From Alteribacter lacisalsi (GTDB taxonomy: Bacteria; Bacillota; Bacilli; Bacillales; Salisediminibacteriaceae), in contig NZ_PDOF01000001.1 in the NCBI RefSeq assembly GCF_003226345.1, positions 124,001 through 188,000 of the forward strand: a stretch of DNA of 64,000 bases, read 5' to 3'. Positions 57,371-64,000 of the stretch are shown here, piece by piece (position 1 is the first letter of the stretch; every line of letters begins with the position of its first letter). A model generated the notes under the pieces. That model searched no databases and was not told the DNA's origin. It worked only from the letters and a program-made list of their open reading frames with translations. The translations under genes and the position numbers were made by a program.

Positions 57371-60300
57371 TTACTCTTCTTCCTCATCCTCACGGTTTCC
57401 GTCATTGGAATCCCCATTACCGTTACCGTCATTACCATTGCCATTATCATCATCGTCATCGCCGTTACCATTGCCGTTACCGTTACCATTGCCATTATCA
57501 TCATCGTCATCGCCGTTACCATTGCCGTTACCGTTATCATCATCGTCATCGCCGTTACCATTGCCATTATCGTCATCGCCGTTGCCATTGCCGTTACCAT
57601 TGCCATTATCATCATCGTCATTGCCGTTACCATTATCGTCATCGCCGTTACCATTGCCGTTGCCGTTACCATTATCGTCATCGTCATCGCCGTTACCGTT
57701 ACCATTACCATTACCATTGTCATTATCGTCATCGCCATTACTGTTACCGTTACCGTTGCCGCTGTCATCGGAATCGCCATCGTCACTGCCGTTTCCGTCA
57801 TCGCTTCCGCCGTTGTCATTTCCACTGTCAGAAGAATCTTCGCTGTCTCCGTCATCAGGAGAGCCGCCGCCTCCTGCACTGACAGGAGAGCTCTGGCTCG
57901 ACTCGCGGCCGGCTGCGTCAACAGCAGTTACTCTGTAAAATCCGGCAGCACCGGAGTAGGACAAGGATTCGTTTGCCCGGACACTGCTCACACGGCTGTA
58001 GCTGCCATTTTCAGATGAAGATCTGTAAATACGGTAACCTACAATATCATCATCCGGATGGCTATTCCATGTGACGCTGCTTCCGGAAGAAGAGACCCCG
58101 GACATTGATCCGGGCGTCCTGCCGTTATCCGGCGCATCCCGGTCCGGTACGAGGGTATCCCAGTCGTCCGGCAGGTATTCGGAAATATCAAGATCATCAT
58201 CAAGGTCAAAGTACTCTTCGTTTACAGAAACACCGGAACGTGTGAATTCTGAAGGTGTTGAACTGAGCGCTTTGTAGTTGCGTCCATCAATTGTTACATA
58301 CTGTGTACGTTCCAGGCTGTCGTCTCTCTCTGTCGGTACCATGTCCACGTTAAACAGGTCCGTTGTGACCAGTCCTGCTTCCCGGCAGAGGTCGGAAGGA
58401 AGAAGGCCGGAGATCCCGCAGATTTCCTGTCTGACAATGCCGCCCGGCTGCTCAAATGTGGCGGATTCATTAACAAGATCGGGTTCGATTTCATATACTG
58501 CGTTCATCAGACGGGCCCACAGCTCCTGGACTCTAGGTGAGTAGCCCATGTCCTCGTATTGGTTTTCTTCATATGGGAGAGACAGGTTTTCACGGTAACC
58601 GAACCAGACACCCATCGAAAAGTTCGGGCTGGTTCCGACATACCACGCGTCTCTTGCTGCATTTGAAGTACCGGTTTTCCCTGCAAGGTCTGCGGAAAAG
58701 TCGAGTCTGTTAGGCAGGCCGCTTGCTGTACCGCCCGGTTCCATCACATCTCGGAGCATATCAATAACCAGGTAGGACGTCTGTTCTGAAAAGACTTCCG
58801 TTTCATCCGTTTCGTGTTCGTAAATCGTTTCACCATCTGATGTTTCAATCCGCTCGATCAGATAGCTGTCTTTATGTTTTCCTTTTCTGGCCAGTGTCGC
58901 GTAAGCATTCGTAGTGTTCTCTACACTCACATTATGATAGCCGAGCGGGAAAGTCTGATAGAGATCAATGTCCTCGGTAATCATATTCAAGTCCATAATA
59001 TATGGTTTCAACTGGTTAAACTCAGTCCGGCTGAATTCCCGGATCGCCGGTGTGTTAAGGGAAGCCTGAAGCGCATGTCTGATCGTGATCAGACCATCAA
59101 ATCGCTCTTCATCAAAGTTGGTAATCGTGTGTTCTTCATCACCTGCGGTGTAAGAATATGGAGCATCGAGCGTAATGAAGCCCGGCTGCAGCATACCTTC
59201 CTCCATCATGGCACCATATGTGAAGGATTTCATCGTGGAACCGATGGACATACTTCCCTGGGAAGCCAGGTTGTAGCTCTGTTCAGGGTTCCGTCCTCCA
59301 ACGTAGCTGATAATACGGCCAGTTTCATTTTCAATGAGGGTGGCGCCTGTTTCCTGCATAGAGTCATACTCGGAAACTTTGTCGCCATCTTCATCGAGTA
59401 CATCAACCGTTCTATCCCTGTAAAAATGCTCATACTCCGCTACAATTTCCTGATGAACATCGTAAATTTCCTTGTGCAGTGTAGTATGAATTTCAAGACC
59501 GCCGCTTCGGAAAGTACGCTCTGCACGTTCGCGGTATTCATCGCGGGTTGCAGTCCGTTCAACCGGGTCTACAATTTCAGAAATGTTTATTCCATCCTCT
59601 TCCAGGTACTGGGCATAGAGAATATCTTCTACACGGCGCTGGACATCGTCACTGATATGTGGATACTGTTCATAACTGTCTTCCGTACGTTCAGTGAAGC
59701 TGTCGATCAGATCAAAGTCCAGTGATTCCTGACGTTCCTCTTCGGTAATATAGCCGTGACGCTGCATACGTTCCAGAACAGTACGCATCCGTCTCATGCC
59801 CGGATGGTTTTCATCAAAGTTTTCCTTCAGTTCTCCGCTCCCGAGAAACGGTGTGTAGCCGTAAGGGCTCTGGGGGAGTCCTGCTATAAAAGCAGACTGT
59901 GGAATGTTAAGTTCTGAGGCTTCAACTCCGAAGAGGCCCTGTGCAGCAGCCTCGGCACCTGCAATCCCGCGGCCGTTGGCATTCCTTCCGAAAGTAACTA
60001 CGTTCATGTACGCCTCGAGAATCTCATCTTTTTCAAAAAACTGTTCCAGACGCATGGCCAGAAGAATTTCGGCGGCTTTACGGTCAAAGCTCACCTCACT
60101 AGAAAGCAGCTGGTTTTTAATAAGCTGCTGCGTGAGCGTACTTCCTCCCGTCTGAACGTTTGAACTGGCAAACTCCTGATATGTAGCACGAAGCAGGGCT
60201 TTCGGTACAATACCATCATGTTCATAAAAATATTCATCTTCTGTTGCAATTACAGCATCTATTAAGTGCTGTGAAATATCATCCAGATCCACTGGATGGC

Positions 60301-60604
60301 GCTCAAGGTCAGCTCTTACCTCACCAAGAGGCACCCCGTCCGCAAAATACATAGTAGATGTCTGTTCATAATCATAGATGCTTTCTTTCAACTCATCATA
60401 GGAGCGAATCGGCTCGTCCTTAACAAGAGAAGCAAAGTATCCGGCTCCGGCTGCTCCGGCAAAGGCTACACCCATAACACCAAGCACAGCAAAAATTAAG
60501 AATAAGTTCCAGACTACCTGTGATGTGATCCGGAAGCCCTTGAATACCGACTGGGTTTCCCGGCGCCGGAAAAAATCCCGGAATGAAAATTTATTATCTG
60601 ACAT
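57371..60604 (-). CDS. Class A penicillin-binding protein with Asp/Asn/Gly-rich tail
   Basis: A 1077-residue bifunctional peptidoglycan synthase. One transmembrane helix lies at about 30-58. The GT51 glycosyltransferase has catalytic E122 (ATEDEYFYEHDG) and GGSTLTQQLIKN. The transpeptidase has S456-TMK, SLN (515-517) and K643TGT. A fibronectin type III-like domain lies at about 823-910. The last ~165 residues are repeats of (GN)n and DDD(D) blocks, ending in EDEEEE. Class A PBPs usually end before such tails, and this one is extracellular. It occupies the place of acsA. Confidence 0.93.
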   Translation of the reverse strand: MSDNKFSFRDFFRRRETQSVFKGFRITSQVVWNLFLIFAVLGVMGVAFAGAAGAGYFASLVKDEPIRSYDELKESIYDYEQTSTMYFADGVPLGEVRADLERHPVDLDDISQHLIDAVIATEDEYFYEHDGIVPKALLRATYQEFASSNVQTGGSTLTQQLIKNQLLSSEVSFDRKAAEILLAMRLEQFFEKDEILEAYMNVVTFGRNANGRGIAGAEAAAQGLFGVEASELNIPQSAFIAGLPQSPYGYTPFLGSGELKENFDENHPGMRRMRTVLERMQRHGYITEEERQESLDFDLIDSFTERTEDSYEQYPHISDDVQRRVEDILYAQYLEEDGINISEIVDPVERTATRDEYRERAERTFRSGGLEIHTTLHKEIYDVHQEIVAEYEHFYRDRTVDVLDEDGDKVSEYDSMQETGATLIENETGRIISYVGGRNPEQSYNLASQGSMSIGSTMKSFTYGAMMEEGMLQPGFITLDAPYSYTAGDEEHTITNFDEERFDGLITIRHALQASLNTPAIREFSRTEFNQLKPYIMDLNMITEDIDLYQTFPLGYHNVSVENTTNAYATLARKGKHKDSYLIERIETSDGETIYEHETDETEVFSEQTSYLVIDMLRDVMEPGGTASGLPNRLDFSADLAGKTGTSNAARDAWYVGTSPNFSMGVWFGYRENLSLPYEENQYEDMGYSPRVQELWARLMNAVYEIEPDLVNESATFEQPGGIVRQEICGISGLLPSDLCREAGLVTTDLFNVDMVPTERDDSLERTQYVTIDGRNYKALSSTPSEFTRSGVSVNEEYFDLDDDLDISEYLPDDWDTLVPDRDAPDNGRTPGSMSGVSSSGSSVTWNSHPDDDIVGYRIYRSSSENGSYSRVSSVRANESLSYSGAAGFYRVTAVDAAGRESSQSSPVSAGGGGSPDDGDSEDSSDSGNDNGGSDDGNGSDDGDSDDSGNGNGNSNGDDDNDNGNGNGNGNGDDDDDNGNGNGNGNGDDDNGNGNDDDDNGNGNGNGNGDDDNGNGNGDDDDDNGNGNGNGDDDDDNGNGNGNGNGNGDDDDDNGNGNDGNGNGDSNDGNREDEEEE
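57374..57874 (-). repeat. In-frame tandem repeats coding the PBP tail
   Basis: About 500 bp of degenerate tandem units coding alternating GNGNGN and DDDDN stretches (residues about 911-1077). Units vary from about 24 to 36 nt. Such arrays can change length by slippage without breaking the frame, because the units are multiples of three. Confidence 0.85.
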
Positions 60605-60692
60605 TAGCCAAACCCCCTATTATATCTTTCATATTATACCATAATCCGCTCTTTTTTTAATACAGCAGGAAACAGAAATGCCCGTGAGAGAT

Positions 60693-60722
60693 TTGACACA
60701 GACAGACTGGATGTGGTAAAAA
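60693..60722 (+). promoter_or_regulatory. Candidate promoter of the tyrS leader
   Basis: A perfect -35 TTGACA (60693-60698), an 18-bp spacer, then TAAAAA (60717-60722). The -10 is weak. Confidence 0.5.
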
Positions 60723-60729
60723 ATGAGTA

Positions 60730-61051
60730 TCAAAGGCTGTATGTTTTAGACCCATATGGAATATCGGCTGCTCTCTGAAAAGATAGAGCCGCATTCGACT
60801 GATAAGCAAAACACAGCCGACTCATAGATAAAGCACTGACGGGAAAGCAGTAGCAGACGACTCCCTGTTACAGAGAGCCGGTGGATGGTGGGAACCGGTA
60901 CAAAGCCGCACTGTGAATTACATCCCTGAGCTACCGGTGTGCACCGGCGGAAAACGGACCGTTATCCGTGAGTGGAAGATGACTGATCATTTTCAACGAG
61001 GGTGGTACCGCGAGTAAACTCGTCCCTTTGGAGGGAGGAGTCTTTTTTGTG
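60730..61051 (+). promoter_or_regulatory. T-box leader of tyrS (tyrosine specifier)
   Basis: The invariant T-box sequence AGGGTGGTACCGCG is at 60999-61012. Upstream, GGGAAAGCAGTAGCAGACG (AG-bulge type), CAGAGAGCCGG, and GAATTACATCCCTGAGC are in the usual order. The specifier codon is TAC (60919-60921), for Tyr. The intrinsic terminator is at 61017-61051 (ACTCGTCCCT/AGGGAGGAGT then T6). Uncharged tRNA-Tyr would favour antitermination and tyrS expression. Confidence 0.92.
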
Positions 61052-61145
61052 CGCAAAATAATCAAATTATGTACATCAGGAACCATACCCGTCACACCAG
61101 GACATTAATCCCAATTTTTTTACTAATTCTATTAAAGAGGTGTAA

Positions 61146-62423
<1,278 letters not shown>

Positions 62424-62431
62424 AGAGAAAT

Positions 62432-62470
62432 AGCCGGTTCCCTATGGTAAAGGAGCCGGCTTCTTTTTCT
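62432..62470 (+). terminator. Terminator of tyrS
   Basis: An AGCCGG-TTCC/GGA-GCCGGCT stem followed by TTCTTTTTCT. Confidence 0.82.
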
Positions 62471-62473
62471 AAT

Positions 62474-62652
62474 TGGCTGTTAATTAATTGCTAATTTCCG
62501 CTCATTGCGCTCCCTTTCCGCGGGCGGTCCGGGAGTCTCCTCGGGATAACCCGCCCTGCGGGGTCTCCCCTGAACGCGCTCTTCCCGCAGGAGTGTCGCG
62601 CATCGCTTCAATCAGCTTTAAGTCAAATCAGCATTGAGCTTTAACACATCCT
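62474..62652. repeat. Family A repeat, decayed copy 3 (inverted)
   Basis: In reverse orientation it keeps TTTCCGCTCATTGCGCTCCC, TTTCCGCGGGC, CCGCAGGAGTGTCGCGC and GCTTCAATCA, and ends in GAGCTTTAACA. The terminal repeats have drifted (GGCTGTTAATTAA). A GC-rich insert (GGGAGTCTCCTCGGGATAAC and following) replaces module M. Confidence 0.65.
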
Positions 62653-62666
62653 TCTAATTAAAGCGT

Positions 62667-63905
62667 TTACTTCTGACGCTCTCGTGAATGAAGGGAGAGT
62701 GTCACAAGTTCTGCTGTCAGGTTCATACAGGATTCGATGTCCTCCCACCTGGATTCCTCTGCTTCATTATGACTTTTACCGTTCAGGCTCGGAACAAAGA
62801 CCATGACAGTCTCGGCGATTCGGTTCATGTACATGGCGTCATGTCCAGCACCGCTGTACATTCTTACTGCTGGAATGGATTCTTTGAGGCATATTTCTTC
62901 CAGCTGCTCCGTGAGGTCGGAGGAGAATACCACGGGCGGCATGTAGGATAGATCCTCAATACAATTTGTTAACCTGGTTTCCAGAGACGTTTCTATGACA
63001 ATCTGCTTCATTTCCTCAACTCTGCGTTGGAGGATGTTCGGATCAGGGTGCCTGATGTCCACTGAAAAAACGGCTTTACCGGGTATAACGTTTACCACGT
63101 CTGGTTCGGTTTTTATTTTTCCAAACGTAATCATTGTCTCATCCCCTGCAGAGCTGACCCATTCATGAAGACGGTACATCGCTTTCACAGCCCCCACACC
63201 TGCATCCTTCCTGAATGCCATAGGGGAAGGTCCTGCGTGGTCCGCATCTCCTTCAAATGTCACCTGATGCCAGGAGAGCCCCTGAATACCCTCTACGATA
63301 CCTGCACTGGCGCCCTGTTCAATAAGTGCAGGGCCCTGTTCAATGTGAAGTTCAAAGAATTTATCTGCTTTGGTGATTCTGTTTTCACGTTTTCCGCTGT
63401 ATCCAATTCGGTCCAGTTCATCTTTTATTGTTTTGCCGGTTACATCCCGAAGCATGTGCATATCCTTCGTTGTGTATTTATTCGCGAGTACGCCGCTTGA
63501 AATCATCGGCTTAGGGAACCTTGCACCTTCTTCATTAGTAAAGTTAACGACAATAACAGACTGGGTATGTTCCTGATTTTCATCTATCAGATTTTCAATA
63601 ATTTCAAGCCCGGTTAAGACGCCGAGCGTACCGTCAAACCTGCCTCCATATGGAACGGTATCCAGATGGGAACCGAGGACAAGAGGGGGGAGGGAAGGAT
63701 CGGTACCCTTTTTGATGCCGTAAATATTCCCAAGATCATCAATGTTCACTTCCAGTTCCCGCTCTTTCAACCATTCCACAAACAGATTTCTTGCTTCCCG
63801 GTCTTCATCTGATAGGGCAAGACGATGAACACCTCCATTGGCCGTTCCTCCAATCGAGGCTAGTTTGTTAAACTTCTGTTTTACCCGTTCAATATTTACT
63901 CTCAT
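62667..63905 (-). CDS. M20 family amidohydrolase (N-carbamoylase/allantoate deiminase type)
   Basis: A 412-residue zinc-dependent amidohydrolase of the hydantoinase/carbamoylase group. Metal ligands are in GSHLDTVPYGGRFDGTLG, TNEEGARF and ELHIEQGPAL, plus the late GAGHDAMYM. The dimerisation domain is inserted at about 210-325. Such enzymes remove carbamoyl or ureido groups from N-carbamoyl amino acids, allantoate or ureidoglycine; the substrate is not decided here. The start is ATG 63905 behind AAAGGGGAC. It begins 2 nt after the stop of the gene upstream. Confidence 0.88.
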   Translation of the reverse strand: MRVNIERVKQKFNKLASIGGTANGGVHRLALSDEDREARNLFVEWLKERELEVNIDDLGNIYGIKKGTDPSLPPLVLGSHLDTVPYGGRFDGTLGVLTGLEIIENLIDENQEHTQSVIVVNFTNEEGARFPKPMISSGVLANKYTTKDMHMLRDVTGKTIKDELDRIGYSGKRENRITKADKFFELHIEQGPALIEQGASAGIVEGIQGLSWHQVTFEGDADHAGPSPMAFRKDAGVGAVKAMYRLHEWVSSAGDETMITFGKIKTEPDVVNVIPGKAVFSVDIRHPDPNILQRRVEEMKQIVIETSLETRLTNCIEDLSYMPPVVFSSDLTEQLEEICLKESIPAVRMYSGAGHDAMYMNRIAETVMVFVPSLNGKSHNEAEESRWEDIESCMNLTAELVTLSLHSRERQK

Positions 63906-63907
63906 AC

Positions 63908-64000
63908 TTAAGAATGTCCCCTTTCGTCTCCTGTTCTGATACCGCACCAGCGCAGAATAAAGTCTGCGTAAACAGCTGTTACTTCCTTGAGGCTGTCAAG
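63908..64000 (-). CDS. 3' end of an upstream gene (partial)
   Basis: The minus-strand frame from the window edge to TAA (63908-63910) encodes the C-terminal LDSLKEVTAVYADFILRWCG and ten more residues. The stop lies 2 nt before the M20 start, so the two form one operon. The fragment is too short to name; it looks like the closing helix of an enzyme. Confidence 0.6.
   Translation of the reverse strand, partial: LDSLKEVTAVYADFILRWCGIRTGDERGHS

Noticed and set aside
57374-57874. CRISPR-like array suspected from regular repeats
   Set aside because: Units are degenerate, in frame with the PBP and without spacers of constant length; it is a coding tandem repeat. No CRISPR array is seen anywhere in the window.
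57309-57938. Long plus-strand frame coding a Ser/Pro/Leu-rich protein
   Set aside because: It is the antisense reading of the Asp/Asn/Gly tandem repeats of the PBP gene, with no ribosome site or domain.

Overview
The window is a stretch of chromosome from a Gram-positive bacterium of the Bacillaceae. Much of the gene order matches the Bacillus subtilis ytl/ytm/yto/ytp/ytx to ccpA to acu to tyrS segment. Many proteins are acidic, the stator pair beside ccpA is of the Na+-type MotPS kind, and one penicillin-binding protein ends in a long Asp/Asn/Gly tail. These hint at a salt- or alkali-adapted species, which is an inference. I see no rRNA, tRNA, prophage, transposase, CRISPR array or defence cassette.

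Layout. 1-8463 (minus strand): a small DeoR-type HTH protein and the branched-chain amino acid operon ilvB-ilvN-ilvC-leuA-leuB-leuC-leuD. Its leader (about 8540-8720) has the conserved blocks of a ykkC subtype-2 riboswitch, most likely the ppGpp class, followed by a terminator. A sigma-A promoter, a CodY-like box and cre-like sites lie upstream. 9035-13358: ilvA, an MFS transporter, a nest of repeats and a cysteine synthase. 13526-15125: thpR (ytlP) and ytlQ. 15281-26182: a glycogen block glgB-C-D-A-P (minus) with divergent pullulanase pulA, sharing a 431-bp region that holds a strong cre match. 26381-38535: ytmP, two YtzH-like proteins, trmB, ytnP, a large secreted subtilase, ytzB, ytoP, a DUF84 NTPase, ytoQ, a PTS-IIC-like membrane protein, ytpP, ytpQ and a YtpR reduced to its N-terminal domain. 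38760-48303: the SftA translocase, a nicotinate phosphoribosyltransferase, murC, an M29 aminopeptidase and ytxG-ytxH-ytxJ behind a sigma-H-like promoter. 48953-57110: aroA (chorismate mutase/DAHP synthase), a lipoprotein, ccpA, motP-motS, mtnN and acuA-acuB-acuC. 57371-64000: a class A PBP with a repetitive acidic tail, a T-box leader and tyrS, an M20 amidohydrolase, and the end of one more gene.

How the genes work together. The left part makes isoleucine, valine and leucine under what looks like stacked nutrient control (CodY, CcpA and an alarmone-sensing RNA). The centre builds, branches and breaks down glycogen, with a cre site suggesting control by CcpA, whose gene is in this window. The right part joins cell wall synthesis (murC, PBP), chromosome segregation (sftA), central carbon control (ccpA, acuABC), motility (motPS) and tyrosyl-tRNA supply.

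Intergenic DNA is rich in short GC-rich repeats with terminal inverted repeats. At least two families occur (A ending in GGCTCTGTTAAAG, B ending in a TTTTCGGATAGATTGTT-like sequence), and a shared internal module seems to move between them. I found no large undescribed system. The best leads are the ilv-leu riboswitch, the mosaic repeats, the domain-reduced YtpR and the acidic PBP tail.
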